Shown here: in pieces, positions 1 through 14,700 of the stretch
Layout: every line of letters begins with the position of its first letter
Position numbering within the stretch: the stretch's first letter is position 1
DNA from: Acanthococcus lagerstroemiae
Taxonomy: Eukaryota > Arthropoda > Insecta > Hemiptera > Eriococcidae
DNA length: 64,000 bases
Assembly: GCA_031841125.1 (NCBI GenBank)
Contig: CM063108.1
Coordinates: 69,226,344 to 69,290,343, forward strand
Direction of reading: 5' to 3'
Position numbers and translations under genes: made by a program
Notes under the pieces: model-generated
Told to the model about the DNA's origin: nothing
The model's database searches: none
The model's input: only the letters and a program-made list of their open reading frames with translations

Positions 1-1064
1 GCCGAGCGACGAAAGGAGTGCAGCCGACTTCGCCGTCGGTATCAACGCACGAGAAGGGATTACGAAGAGGCGGTAGCAGTTTTACAGCTGTACTAGCAGG
101 CTCGTCGTGCTCTCAAGCTAGCCATATGGAGAAGCAAGAGGGCAACTTGGGAGGAGCTATGTCAAGAAGCGGACGACGACCCCTTCGGCAAGCCATACAA
201 GGTGATCATGCGGAAAGCCGGAGAACCGTTGGTGACGAGCCGAATGGAGCCGGGGGTGCTGCAACAGATAGTTCAAGAACTGTTGCCGCAGCGCCTACCG
301 CTAACGTAGCATCCGTCAAGGTGCGAGAGGATTTCCCTCTGCTTAGGTTCGGCTCGTACCTACATCGGATGGCAATAGCGCCGCACTGTGATCGAGGAGC
401 GGAAGACACACCTTGGCACACCATGTTCGAGTGTGAGGCCTAGGAGCAGGAGAGCCGCGGGACAACAACAACAGCGATCGATCCCGGCGGAGGAAGCATC
501 GATGACGACGGTGTGATCGGCCGTCTCACACCGGACACCCTGGTTTCGGAGATGACGAAGAGTCGAAGCAGTTGGGATCGGGTGTCAGTCTTTGTCTCGG
601 CCATCATAAAGAGAAAGATGCAGACGAAGTGGTCGAGGCAGAGGGCCGACGAACCAAGAGCTCGGCCCACACCATCGAACAGGACAAATCTGTACCATCC
701 TATCATCCTAGGAGAGCTGCTGCAGACCCCCCGCGGTCAACACCTGCCTGTGTCGCCACATGTACCAAGGCGAGGAGGTGAGGAGTGAGTGAAGAGGAAG
801 CGCGTCCGGCTGTGGGGACCTGGATTCTAGGCTAGTGCTTTGGGAGGGGGGGGGCATGAATCTCGGCCAGTAGGGAACCCTATATGGTGGCTCTAGCAGG
901 ACGCGCGCACCGAAAGCGGCACGGCGAAGTGGGAGCTCAGGCCGGCTTCAAAGCGTCCCTCCGGCCACTGAAGCGAAACTAGGAAGGTTAATTTCCGGGG
1001 CCTGGGGTGCAGTGTCTCAAGGGCCACTTGGGTATGCGTGCGTCGCCATATGTCCCACCACACC
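1..1064 (+). mobile_element. R1-clade non-LTR retrotransposon remnant, internally deleted
   Basis: Frame 1 from base 1 to about 310 reads like the linker between endonuclease and reverse transcriptase of R1/TRAS-type elements (for example ALKLAIWRSKRATWEELC, then DPFGKPYKVIM). It is interrupted by in-frame stops at about 103 and 307. The reading then jumps in frame 3 to the carboxy-terminal zinc-knuckle region, with AEDTPWHTMFECEA at about 400-441, and to a downstream piece (TPDTLVSEM, then SVFVSAIIKRKMQ) at about 530-640. The whole reverse transcriptase between these parts is missing, so this is a dead, internally deleted copy. The rest to about 1064 is the 3' tail, whose GGCCTGGGGTGC and CGCCATATGTCCCACCAC blocks recur at 10.5, 13.3 and 60.9 kb. 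The left end is cut by the window edge. Confidence 0.75.
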
Positions 1065-4000
1065 AATTTGCTTTTCCCCCTTCATCATCGTTTCAATGAG
1101 AATTCTCGTAGTTCCAAAATTTTAAATCTATTTTTCTCGATTTAAAATGAAAAATGTATGCACGATTCATGCTAGTGCTCAACACCTCAACTTGACCGAA
1201 AATGCCGCATTAAACGAAGTGATAGGTATGGGTAACCATCTTCATTCAGAGTACAAAATCCGAGCCATTCAAATGTAACTGTTCTTCAGTTTCGATTACA
1301 TTTTAGTCCCTTCCTACTTTTCATATCCACATCTCACCATTCGCCTTGATTCGAAAATGCTAAAATCCAACATTTCTTCTTACAAATTTATTTAATTAAA
1401 AAATGCTGCTGTAGTCTCGATTTTTTTGTATGGCATATCACCGATGAGTTTCTTCATTTCTTAGCGTAAAATTTATTACGCTGTAGATGTCTGCTTTAGT
1501 GTACCCGTTTACGCAGTTGGACCCGGGATGCTAACAGCGGAGTCTTGACGCCTTGACAGAATTCTAGTATATCGAGTGTTTCTGTCTAAAAAGTAAAAAC
1601 CTGTTTTAGTGTTGTGCACTCCAGAAAATCAAGACCTCCGAAACCCCACCACCTATTCAACCGCCTTTTCTTCTGAAGATGAAAGAAAAAAGTAGTACCC
1701 GGTTGGTTCCTAGTCCACAGCAGGTAGAATATTAATCTCTTTTTTCTTGTCAGTGATTTATTGTGAACTTGTATGCTCGCAGGAGTCTGAAGGCTTTTAT
1801 TTACATTTGTATGGTACTATACACCTATACAACGATCGAGATCGTACAATTATTTGAATTATTTACGGTCGACAAAATGTAAAATTTCTAGGACCAGCGA
1901 GTGAAATTTAGAAAAAATCATCAGGGCTGAAAATAATGAATTGCTTCTGCGTACAGTTCTAATTTTTTACGTATTTCGGTCATCGGGCAGGTGTTCCAAT
2001 AAGTACATGTAATTTATTATGTAGCAAACTTAGCTGAACTTCGCAAGAATTGCCCCTTTGTTTATATAAAATAGATCGTCATCCTGTTGCACGTGGTAAA
2101 ACCAAAATTTTTCTGAAAAGGGAACGACAGAAAATTGTGTCTGCACTACCAACTTAACTACTTAACTTACTGCTAAAAAAGAGAACGTTCAATCAAACTT
2201 GAGAGTTGAGACGCACAAATTTGAAAAAATGATCATCTGCGAATCTTCAAAACTTATTTGTGTTTTTTTTTCCCCGTTTTTAATCAAATTTTTGCTTTCA
2301 TTACACATTTATGGAGCCCCGCAGAGAGAAAAAGAGGGCTTGGAGGAATTTTTACGGCCCCCCCCCCTCTCCTTCCAATTTATTTTATTCTTTTGTCAGA
2401 TTGGAAAAAATTATAAGCATACATTCAAAAATAATTTTTATTTTTTATTTTCCTTTCATTAAGGAGTGATTGCTGATTTGATGTACAGTCTGATGTAGCC
2501 GTAAGCGTTGAGATTCAGGCCTCTTAAAAATATCAGGGCCCCCTGAAAGTCTCCGCCCGGGGTATTTCCTCCCTTTCTCTCCCTCATTTCGTCAGGGTTG
2601 GATTTACGTACTTCGGCTTTTAAAACTTTTCCTCTGATTTGCTTCATATATGGACCCATCAGCTTAGCTTAGAAACTAGTAACATCGACAAGGTGATATG
2701 GTTACGATACCCACGATACCTAAATAAAACTTTCTGGCCGTTTTTGTTCCACCCTAGTACACAAAGTGAATTGGCTCTTGACTCGTCGATTATTAACAGA
2801 CAATAATTAGAGCATCAGTTCCATTGCAAAATTAAGCGACAGAATATATGTTTGTCATACAACTGACGTATTAAGGGGCGGATTCCGAAATTAATCTTTC
2901 CTAAGAACTAAAAGGTCATTTTATGAGTGCATATTTTCTCAATTTTCAAAAATTATTTGTCGCTTCACTTTTCCACAGCATATATTCTTCTTATTGTTTA
3001 CCGTTATGCGATATTGTCTCTTCTCCAAACTTTAGAGTAAGTTTCCAGACAGCACGGCTACGCACTACATATTAGGCCTTTCTGCGAGCACATATTATCC
3101 TCATTTCTGTGGGTTAGAATTCTATAGGGGAGCAAGACCTCAAAGTCGATTTTCAGTTTTCAGGGACAAAAAAAGTGGAGGGGGGGGGTCAAAAATTGTA
3201 GTAAAATAAAAATCTAGCGAGGGACAAATGCTCTATTTGCTCTCCTATGTGGGTAATAAAGTCAGTCCAACGATCGATGACAGTTATTCATTTCATTTGC
3301 TAGATGTAGGCCGGTTCGGAAGGACTTGAAAAAAAAATTGATTTTTAAGACAAAAATACATTATGTCCGAAATAAGGCTAAAGTTTTTATTTATAGACAA
3401 CCTTTTTGGCGTGGTGGTGCTTAGGGAAGCAAACCTACTTCGAACCTTTCGTAATCATTATCAATGATGTCAGCTTGAGCTAGAAAATATCTGAACATGG
3501 CGATGTCAAATTTTGTGGCTGATGACAGTCTGCTGTAGGTGTAAGCGACAATCAACTCGGCTCTTAAATTTTTTATCTCTATGCAGGTCTACTGAGAAAA
3601 ATGTGAAAAAAATGTCAGCATTCTGCGCATCTGTTATTCTAGAAAAATAACATTTTCTGCTGCTAAAACTGAAGCTCATTGTTAATTTGATTTGAAGAGA
3701 ACAGTTCGAAAACTTCCTTCTTGAGTAAGACATAAAAACAATAATTATTTATTTTCAGATCCCAGTCACACTCCAAAATCAAAATTGTTGAAGACTTGCT
3801 AAGATAATTCGAGGCGCATTATTTATGCTGCTGATGACTTTCTTAGACTTGATAAGGACTTTTAAGACCCATTTGTACTTGTCAAAATTTCTGGAAGACT
3901 TGTACTATTCTATACTGGTGAACAGCATTTTCAGTTAACATATTTTCCAGGGACCAATATTGCTATATTGCTTTTCTCCTGTATCTACGTCTTTTACCTG

Positions 4001-4220
4001 ATAATAGCACTGGATAAAAAAGAAAATCAGGTCACTCTTTAAGACGAAAAAAGAAAGAAAAAAAAATAGATCATACCTAGAGTAGATTAAAGATGTTCAG
4101 AAATTTGCAGATCAAATTGATGAATGATGATTTACATTATGCCGGTGTGTCCACGTGGGCTCATGATCAGTGATCTGTCATGAAATATAGGGAAAATCGG
4201 ACAGAGTCTTCCCCGCAAAA
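1065..4220. other. Intergenic DNA without a recognisable gene
   Basis: This stretch is AT-rich and has no open frame with convincing codon structure or a family match. Visible items are homopolymer runs (C at about 2360, G at 3180-3188) and short simple repeats. I found no RNA gene. Confidence 0.5.
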
Positions 4221-4617
4221 GCAGGGCTTTCCAGCTAATCATCATTGGCTATTAGCTATCCGCTCGAGCTGATTTTTTTCATTGGCTGGAATAAAGCTAG
4301 CTAATTAGCTGACAAAATTCGATTGGCTAGCTGTTGGCTTAATTTTTCAAAAACCGTGTGACCCCTCAAGAAACTCGTCGTGAGATGCAGATGCTTGTAC
4401 ATCTGGTAATATAAGAATATTTTGATTAATTTGGGACGTGGCTTAAGAAAAAGGACCTAAATGCTCTTATCGAAAATTTGATTGGCTGATAACTGGCTAT
4501 GGGCTGGCGAACTCAGGTCAGCCTGCTATCGGCTATTAGCTGGAACCCATTTGCTACCGTCAGCTATCGCCTATTGGCTATTAGCTATCGGCTGGCTGGA
4601 GTGCTGGAAAGCCCTGC
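4221..4617. mobile_element. MITE with 15-bp perfect terminal inverted repeats
   Basis: GCAGGGCTTTCCAGC at 4221-4235 is matched exactly by its reverse complement at 4603-4617. The interior has no coding potential and is built of degenerate repeats of a GGCTATTAGCTATC-like unit. The CAGGG...CCCTG termini suggest a hAT-related non-autonomous element, but the flanking 8-mers are only partly alike, so the superfamily is uncertain. Confidence 0.7.
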
Positions 4618-5240
4618 TCGCAAGAAATGAGCGATAAAACCGTATTATTTTGTCAAAACAAAGTTCGTATTGTTAATCAAAACATAAAACTTAGAACATA
4701 ATTAAATAATAGTAGTTTTCATGTCAACATGATTTCGTTTCATGACACAAGAGCTTTACTTTTATTTTGACTCTTCTTCGCTTGTTAGGTTCGGGTGTGT
4801 CCTTTTTTGAATTGTCAAAAGTTGGCAGCTCTGAGAAATTGTGTCACATTTTTTATCCTTCAATCATATAGCATAACAGAAGCATTCATCTGTACCCGTT
4901 TCATCTCAGAGAATTTGAGAATAATCCGTTCATTATCTGGTGGAGTGGTATTAATCACGAATCTCAAAGAGCTTAACCCTTCCGATTTTTTATTTGAACA
5001 TTTTTGCATTTTCCGTTCACATGCAGAATTTTGTGTTCCCCAGTCCAGTTAAGTTAAGTTTGAGGGTTTAACTGATCACATGACCGGTAAAGAAGTGACA
5101 AGTTCGTTAATTGCTATAAATCCCGGTTACGCTGTTCATGATATCAACGTTCGGGAAGAAGGTAAAAGGATGCAGGAAGATCAGCGATCAGCAATCACAG
5201 TAGTTATCGCTGTTGTCGGAGGATTCAAGGTCAAGATAAC

Positions 5241-5270
5241 ACACACAGACACACACACACACACACACAT
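5241..5270. repeat. (CA)n microsatellite
   Basis: A near-perfect CA dinucleotide run lies about 450 bases upstream of the Chk2 start codon. Confidence 0.9.
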
Positions 5271-5439
5271 CAGGTGTACTGTATACACATACTGATGAAC
5301 GACATGCAACAACTCGGAGATGTGATGCGGCTCGGTAGTAGGAGAAGGGAGACAGCGGATTGGTGAAATGTCTCTCGCCGTAAATTCGGTACGCAATACG
5401 GCAATAGTTTCGTTTGATTCTGTCTCTCTGTTTCCAATT

Positions 5440-5717
5440 CTAATCATTAATCTTTAATCTCAGTAGTCAGTATTCACGTGTTGGGTTTGTTGTGTGGTTG
5501 TTGCCGGCTCCGTCTTTTGAGTTGTTAGGGTTTACGTATTTCGAAAACATACGTGCTGCATTGCTTGCGGAGTAAGAATTCATCGTGACCGCTCGAAGTC
5601 AGAGTCTGCTGAACAACTGGAGGAATCTTTTCAAGATGTAGTATCAATATTCTCATTAATGTTGCAAGTGCCGAGGAATAATCTATAATCGCTACCGTTT
5701 CGCACCAATAATTTGAA
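5440..5717 (+). promoter_or_regulatory. Probable Chk2 promoter/5' UTR
   Basis: This is the region just upstream of the Chk2 ATG at 5718. No TATA box at a convincing position was found. The start site is inferred only from its nearness to the start codon, and an upstream noncoding exon cannot be excluded. Confidence 0.3.
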
Positions 5718-8700
5718 ATGAGTGATCAGTCTCAGGATTCGCCGGCGACTTTACCTGTGGACAGCGATTATATTCCGAGCCAGTCCCAGGACCAGGGGAG
5801 CCAAACGCAAGAGAGCCCGTATGGAATGTTATTTTATTTATCCAAAAAGTTTAAAAACCGACCAGGTATTGGTAAGTAACTTTAATTTTACCTACCAGTG
5901 TTTTGTAGCCAAATAGAATTTGAGTAACTAGTACCTGTTGATAATTCGTACTAAAGTCAAAATTAGAAATTTCTGCTCTGGTAAGCAGAGAGTGAAATAT
6001 TTTGGTCGCATTTTCAGATAGTCGTGTACTTTCAAACTTTCGGGGTAACTCGAAAAATTATGAATTTTGGCTTGCTAAAACCAGAATGTTTACACTCGGG
6101 CATTTTTTGCTTAGAATTAATTACATGTACGTAACTTCAAAATCTCTGCAGGCTGCACCCCAGGAAATCACGGAAAGATGAATCTATAAGAAGTAGAGTC
6201 GGGTTTTTACACTTTTGTTAAATCACAAATTATAACAAACTTGCTAGCCATGATTTCTTGAACTAGAGAATTGTGGACCAATAGGCATCGAAAGTGTACT
6301 TCAGTAGGTTCAGTAGTAAATCGTGTGGTAGTTGTAAGAGATTGTATCATTACTGGTGTATCTTTTTAAACTCCGGGAATGAGTCTACATTTCTGCGAGA
6401 TTTCATTAAGCGGATATTGATATTGTGTATGTGTACTAACAAAGCTAAGACACTTTGAAACTATAATGTCAACAATATTCGTTTCGGTGGTAACTTAAGA
6501 GTGGTCAGCGTAGATGTACATTTGGCTAACAGACAATGACGAATCCTGGAAACACCGCACTTGGTGATCTTCAGGCATTCTTTGAGGACTGTAGACAGTT
6601 TTTTCCACTGCTGCATTGACTCCTCGCACAGCGGTAGCAGGAAGGCTATAGTATGTATGGTACTAGAGATGCGTTTAATGAAAGTTTGTGTGATACAATC
6701 TTATGCAGCCACTTGGCTCCTTCGAATCTGAAGTCATGAAATAATCATGACGCACTGCTTGGTTTGTTTTTAGGAGAAAGGAAAGAAGCGTGAAGTAGAA
6801 AGACAGGTGAAAATATGAAGAGACAGAGTGAATCGGACGGAAAGATTGATAAGTGATGTGGAAAACGGAGACAGATGATTCAAGATTTAAAGAGCTGGAA
6901 TAGCAGATAGTTTGAGAAAACAGAAATAGAAGCCCGTTAGGGGCGTATGATATTATGCATTGAGTGTAAATACTTTTAGGACATTTTGGTCCTTCTGGTA
7001 CCTGACTGGTATGAAGATGAAATCTTACTGGATGTAGTCAGGGTGGAGCTCTGTATACTAAGTGTAAGTACGATCATCCGCCATTTTGACGTCAACTGCG
7101 CTTGTCGATGTCGTATCCGACTATGCGGAGCGTACCGCGAAGTACCGCGAAGTCAATTCGGCATCTACGCGCGCGGTTGACGTCAAAATGGCAGACGACT
7201 CTCCTATCTAGAGCTTTAGTATGCGGTTATAGTGGAGTCAGCTACGCACTGCTTCCCCCCTCACCGCTCCTGCCCACCCGACGTATCGTCGCTCAGCTAC
7301 GCTCTCTTCGCTACGCTCCACTATAACCGCACACTTAGTCTGGGGCCTCGCTTGGGGAAGCGGGGGCGGAGCGACTAGGACCATATTCGCTGTTGGCAAA
7401 TTCGACCAGTTTGAGTTAGTGAAGACTTTTTTGGTTTTTATGGGTTCAGCAAATTTAGACCGTGCAAACACGAACAAAAAATCGATGAATTGACAAAATA
7501 TTTCTTTGGAAATCAGAATTCCGTTAACACATACTTTTATGACGGATCCCTCTTAGATACTTCAGAGCTGGTTAGAGATAATGCTCCGAAGAGATGCCCG
7601 GTCCGAATATGTTTGATGCGTCGCTCTCCTGGTTATATTGGTGTAAATTTTTCTGGATACATAGGATCCAGTCTTTCTGATCTGAAAATGAGAAATTGGG
7701 TGACTGTAGTTGACCTTCATTGCCCCCCCCCCCTCCCCTCTTCAAAAATAGTCTCGCGAAGTTCCTGGATACAGTATGTACCTAAGTATACCGTGTGCTG
7801 AAGAGATCAATACTAAAAGCAGCCAATTTCGTAGCGATCTTTGCAAGCAGAGTGGATAGATATCTATTCTTTAGGGTCAACAAGATCTGATGATGTAGAG
7901 CGAAGGCAGTGTAGTCACAGAACATCAAACCAAAATCTGGCAGTCAGTAAAAAAATTGAATTGGTCACCAAGATCCAGGAATGGGAGAGATGGCATGACC
8001 ACACGGTCAAGAAAAGGACTTGAAATTGATTAAAAAATCATTAAATTTGCGATCGAATGATTGCGATCTTTTTTCTTATTTCTAGAATGATCGCAGATCA
8101 TGATCCGCATAGGCGTCAACTTCTCTAAATCTCCATGCGGCATCCTTACGGTAAGCTGTTCTTGAAAAGAGTTATATGGCAAAACTCCCATCGTCTCATA
8201 AGAAGTACGTTGAGCAATGGGGGTTTTGCCGTTCAACTTTTCATATACTTGGTAAACCTCCCATTATTTTCAATGCGGCTGAGCTGCGATAGAACTTGTT
8301 CAGTGCGGCAAACTTTCCGGCTGCCGCATGGAATTGACGTCCAGATGATGATCCGAGAAGAAAAAGTTCATAAAAATCGAGCAAAATCATTTATATACTT
8401 TTTTTCCAGAATGATGTTTTCATCTGAAAGAGTGATTTTTTCAGATTTTCAAGTACCTGCTGAAAGGCAGATCAAGATCTCAGATCATTGTTTTCATGAT
8501 TTTGCTCATCCCCGCATTTTTCTGTTGAACGCCCTTGAGTGTAGCTTAGCTTAGCAACTAGTTTTGATTATGAGCAGATTGTGAGCTAAAGAGTGCAAAG
8601 ATGTTGGGGAAAGTTTTATGTCACTTCGAACTCTACGATGCTTGCAGTATTGTTGACATCAACTACAGCTTTCATTGAGTGTGGGCAAGGTAAAAGGGCG

Positions 8701-11700
8701 TAAGTAACCAAACTGAGTTTTGAGATAATCATCAGTAGAGTGTAAGATGGGAGTATCTCAGATTTAACTTTCAGTGTGAGTTGTGAGTAAAATTGGGGTA
8801 AAAGGAGCCATCCTAAACTTGCCGGTTGTCTTGTACACAGATCTGTGCAATTAAATCTCCATTTTTAGCAAATTTTTCAGTTCAAGTATACTTTGTGCCC
8901 TTTTCAGTTGCCCAAAAATTATGAGCGGAGTATCGGCGAAAGCAGCGTGTTTATTTGACGTAAAACATGTAAAAATACGATTTTATATTTCAATATCAAG
9001 TACAAAGGCTTGTCCGTAAAGATTTTCGACACAAATTTGGAACATAAAAGGCATTAGATCCAATACATCCTTCTTTTTAGCGGCCATTAGTTGTCCTGGA
9101 ATGCGCGGAAGTGAAAACTGTGGCATGGGTTGACGCGCGTAAGTGACACTTATGCCCTTTTCTAGTGCCCGCTCTCAATGATTGGAAATACCTTGTATCT
9201 TGAAAACTGAATATTTATTTAAATTGAGCTTCTGTGGAGGGAATGAATATTGTAATAAAAGCATACACTTTGGACATACAAGGTTTACTTGCTGGCGCAT
9301 ACTCCTGCGCTTCCGTTTATCATTAGATACCCTTATTTGAAAAAAGGTGAAATCTTGCGGTTCATTATACATCAGATGAGGACATTCGAAGGTTTTCCCT
9401 TCTGATTAAACCGAAGATATAATTAATTTTGTATACCAACTCTGTTTTCTAAACAGTTCTGTATGTTGACCCGGGCAGCCAGTTTTTGTTGAAATTCCAC
9501 AGATTTACTAATTTTTCAGTCGGCAAGTATCTGTTTTAATTTTATCTTTTGCAGAGCTCAGAAAACCAGTAGTCCAGTTCGGCAAAAGTGGACCTACTCA
9601 GTGTGGAACTTTTAACGATTACATTTTTGAGGAAAAAGATGTCGGCTCAAATGTTTATGAACGAATCAGCCGCACACATTTTAAGATCGAAATCACAATT
9701 GTCGATAATAAAAAACTTATCAAGTTGACTGATTTAAGTTCTAATGGAACGTTCGTCAACGGAAATAAAATCGAGAAAGGTGGATGTCGAATTTTGTCAA
9801 ACGGTGATACGATTTCGATTACGCTACCTGATAAAAAATGTAAGTACGATTTGTTCACAAGTGGGAAATGTTCAGGTGACCATGATAGCACATCGCATGT
9901 TTTTTGTTCTTACAGTTTTCGCGTTTTACCAACTGGATTCAGAGAACATAGAGGGAGTTCCCTGCGAAATCACTAGTAATTATTCGATCGTAACTACCAT
10001 CGGTAAAGGTGGTTTCGGACGAGTTTATAGAGTCGTAAAGAAGGTAATTGAATGCGAACCACGAATCCTTCGTAGGATTCGTTACCCAAACCTGCGCAAA
10101 GAAGTTTTGTTTTTTGGATTTTATCCGTATGATTTTCTCGCGTTCTAGGATTCGTTTAAAGAGATGGCGATGAAGGTCATTGAACTTAACTCAGCTAGTC
10201 ACGTGGATCCATTTACGGAGCCAAAAGTCATGTATGAGATAAATCATGTAAGTGATAGTTTATAATATGCTTACAATGTCGAATGTTGATGTGGTCTATA
10301 GACCACGTTGTATTTCACAGTGAATTAACTCATATTGAGGCGCTGTTAATGGAGAATAATTAAGGTAGCGGAGGGTAATATGGTATGGCTATGTGGTTAA
10401 TATGACCACCCTTCCTGATAACGAATGCTACACGATATTTGTAAGATCTGGCTGCATTGACTAGAGGCAAATGTAATGCTACCCTCTCCGGTCACTGACG
10501 AGATGCTCGAAAGGGTAGTTCCTGTGGCCGGGGGTGCGGTGTCATGGGGGCCACTTTGGCATGCGTACATCGTCATACGTCCCACCACACACCAAGTATA
10601 CCATTGATGCGAAACTCGAAATGGTAGTTTCTGGGGCCGGGGATGCGGTGCCTCAGAGGTCACTTCAGCATGCGTGCATCGCCATACGTCCCACCAGACA
10701 ATGCTCGAAGTGAAGTATCCAGTTTTGGTAATTCTATGGAAGTTCATTCTAAAAAAGTTATAATGTGTATCTGTAAAGTTAAGAACCCAGGTAACATTCG
10801 TCCGAGTTTAGTAGTTTTTATGTAAAGTAAGTATACAAAATTTCATACCATTTTAAAGGGAATTTTATGAACTTTCAAAGTATGCGCATTACCATAAGTT
10901 TTTTGTATGTTTTCTGAAAAAAAAATTGAGAAAGATGGCACACACTTGTGTAGGCGGGTAATATGGCCATACAACCAAATGAAGTCAACTCGTTCAAAAA
11001 TTAAGAGTTACACGCTAATTGGTATCACCATTTTCAGTTATTTATTTATTCGTATTTGAGCCCCCCTCCCCCCAAAGGTTCCCGAAAGTCCCATTGACAG
11101 GGAAGGACAGTAGTTAAAATTATTATTCTTGAAAACAAAAACACGTTTCGAAGGAAGGGTGGGGATACAGAAGAAGGAAAATATGACAGAAAGAGGGAGG
11201 GGGAGACAGGAACCAGAGCAAGGGCAGAGCGAGGGGTGAGGGGCGTGCAGGTCCACAGGTGGCAGTTAGAATTGTGAATTGAGAACTGAGGGTTGAAGGA
11301 AGCCGAAGGGCCAAAACAAACCACTGTTGTACAGTATAAGGAAAAGAACTGCAGAGACTTGGACCTACATACACTCGAGTACTTCAATGACCGATGAAAT
11401 CTATTCTTTCTTACTCATGAAGAATATGTCGATCCCATGGTCTTTTTGGGTAATATTATTATAATGCTATCGTATTGTCCGTACTTGATGCTGAGCCTCT
11501 GCGTGTCACAAATAGATTCCTTGTATTAAATGTAAGGACTCTGAATTGAATACGCATTAAGTTGTTGGAATCCAAAATTTTGTTAAGATCAACTTTGCCA
11601 GACATCTTCTGTTTTTTAGACTCACAGTCTCAAAGTCATCCAAGAGTTCTTTGTATACAATTCTAGAAGGATAATATGTAAAGATTTTGCTATATAAGTG

Positions 11701-14700
11701 TTTCAAAAATCTTTTTTGAATTTTCTCAATTTTATTTTTACCTTGTTGAGTTTTGGGATTCCATATAACAGAGGATAATTCCAATATTGATCTGACAAAA
11801 CTAGAATAAAGAATTTTCATTGTTTCTAAATTTCTATAATAAGTTTCATTTCTCTTTATGAAGCCAATCATTCGTGTAGATTTTAAAGTTATGTGATCGA
11901 TATGCATATTGAATAATAATTTCGAATCCAAAATGATGCCCAAGTCTTTTACAAAAGTTACACACTTAAGTGTATCTTGTTTTATTTTATAATCGTGTAA
12001 AATGGGGCATCTTTTTCTCGAAAAGGTAATTTTTTCACACTTGTCAGTATTAAATGGTAACAAGTTACCATCACTCTACTCAACTAATGAGTCAAGATCT
12101 TGTTGCAGTTTAGCACTGTCATTTTGAGATTCTATAATTTTATAAATCTTCATATCATCCGCATACAGCAATAATTTTGAATATTGAATTTTTTCAGAAA
12201 TATCAACAAAAATTAGAAACAGTTAGGACCCAAAACCGAACCCTGGGAACACCTAACACTTTGTTGTGACACGTAGAGGCCACTCCTTTATACTCGACAA
12301 ACTGTATTCTGTTATTCAAGTAGGAGTGAAATAGAGTTATTAGATCTTTTGAAAAGCCAAAGCTGCGCAATTTTTGGAGTACGAGTTTGTGGTTGACAGT
12401 GTCAAAGGCTTTTGAAAAATCTGTGTAAATGGTATCTATTTGCCCACCCTGAGAGAGAGAGAGAGAGAGAGTTATATTGACATCATATGTGAAGTTCATT
12501 AGATTTGTCGCACTGAATATCCCTTTCTATAGCCATGTTGACAGGGAGATGGGATATTTTTAGATTGATTGTATAGATATTTGTGCAAGATAGTTTCAAA
12601 AATTTTGGCCGCGAGTGGAATTAGAGAGATGGGATTATAATTTTGTATTTCATTTATTTTGCCTGACTTGTAAAGTGGAATAACTTTCGGTGTTTTCCAT
12701 ATTGTTGGATGAATACCTGTTTCAAGGACAGTATTGCAGACGTAAGTTAAGGGAGTAATTAAAGAGTGTGAGTGAGTAATCTCGAAATATGTATGGTGGG
12801 AGCTTCATGGATGACCTTACTGACACAAACTTTTGACTATAATCGCTTCATTAAGACTCAGGAAATTGAAAACCAAATTGATTTATTTATTTGTTAGTTA
12901 GCATTTAAGAGAAATTGAGTTCTTGCGTCATGATGAGGAGTTGTTTCTTTCATTAATTTCTAGGCTACCGTGTTTTGTTTTTTCGTGATTAGACTCTAAC
13001 CATTGTCATGTAAAACATTAAAGTCAGTTTAAAATTGTGATTATCCTCTCATTACGCTATTCTTTGATGCAGACAAGCGATGCAAATCCAAGTCATTTTT
13101 CATCTTCAGTCCCACCACTTGCCAAAAAATTTGTTAACGTAATTTATGTCACATATCAACCCTTCATACTCGACCAACCCCTTTTATTCCCCCAAGAACA
13201 AATAGCAAAGGCATAGTGAATTTCTGAAATCCAAATTCATTAATAGGGATATGTTACAGCAGCTGTAATGGTGTGATGGAACGTATGGCGGTACACTCAT
13301 GACAAAGTGGCCCCTGAGACACCGCACCCCCGGCCCCGGAAACTACCCTTTCGAGTATCGCATCAGTGGCCGGAGGGACGCTTTGAAGCCGGCCCGAGCC
13401 CCCATTTCGCCGTTCCGCTTTCGGTGCGCGCTGTCCTGCGAGGGCCACCATGAGGTTCCCTACTGACGGAAGTTAGGGGGGAGCCCTGTCGGGGGTCTGC
13501 AGTAGCTGCAGCAGTTCTTGTAGGATTGTTCAGAAGCTTTGTCCGTCGGCCCTCTGCCTCGACCACTCGTCTGCATCTTCTTCTTCATAATGGTCGAGAC
13601 AAAGACCGACACCCGGTTCCATCCGCTTCCGCTCTTCAGCATTTCCGAAACCAAGGTATCCGGCGCGAAACAGCTCATCACGTCGTCGCTGTCGATCGCC
13701 TCTCCTGCTCTCCGTGAGATTTTCCTGCGTATACATCGAGGTCGCGTATCAGCGCTCAGGTCCACTCGCCCTTGGTCGAATTGGCGAGCGCGTCCTTCCA
13801 CTTACAAAGCGTGGACTGCTGGATGTCTGGCTTGACCCGAAGTGCCTCCCGTTTCATTTTCGCTCTCTTCTTGCCACCGTATACCTCCGCTATTTCGCCG
13901 ACCTTGAGTGGATCCTTTCAATTTTTAAATATTACAAATAACAGAAAATAGCAGTGGTCATATTACCTTTTCCCAAGTGGTTAATATGGCCACCCAGCCT
14001 TTTTTTGTTTGAGCTCCCGGCGGTACAAATTATCTTTTATAAAACCATCAAGCATATATTCAGAAACTGTATTACCTATCCATGATTTACTTTTTTTTTT
14101 TTAAATTAAACGCATCAAAATGATTCTTGCTTAAGATGGCCATATTACCCTCCGGTACTTTATAATTCGTGGCCACTTCTCAAAAATTTGTATTTTTTTT
14201 TTCTTCTTAAATTCGCTTGGATCAGAAGATACTCAAGTCGCTTCATTCCTAGACTTTTTAATCCTCTGATTTTCCTTCCTGCTGGAAACTGATCCATGTA
14301 ATGGAATTTTACAAGGGTAGTGATTCTACGATTTCAAAATTGTGTATTCATGGTGTCTACAGGTTTGGAAAATTTGGAAAGTTTGGAAAAAGTCAGGAAT
14401 TTGAAAAGTAGGTCAGGAAGTTTGTAAATAGTCAGGAAATTCAACAATATTTTTAAGAAGTTTGGAAAAAAACAAAGAATGAACTCACGGAAAATTTTTT
14501 TCGTCGTTTAATTTTACTTCAGCATTTCCTAGAGTCGTATTCTACAAATAAAATGCTTTCACCCAAAAATCAACTTCAAATTTCAGTTCATTTTAACCGT
14601 TGCGTCTGGTAGTATAAACATAAATTATACTGTCTATACTGTAAAGGTTTAAAGAAGAGAAAAAAAAAGTTTGGAAAAAGTCAGGAATTTATATTTTTCC

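Noticed and set aside
8135..8554. 139-codon open frame in Chk2 intron 1
   Set aside because: No family resemblance, a low-complexity Phe/Ser-rich product and no splice signals in suitable phase.
11038..11387. Overlapping minus-strand frames rich in Ser/Pro/Phe
   Set aside because: They come from a purine-rich stretch (GGGAGGGGGAGACAGG and alike); no domain is visible.
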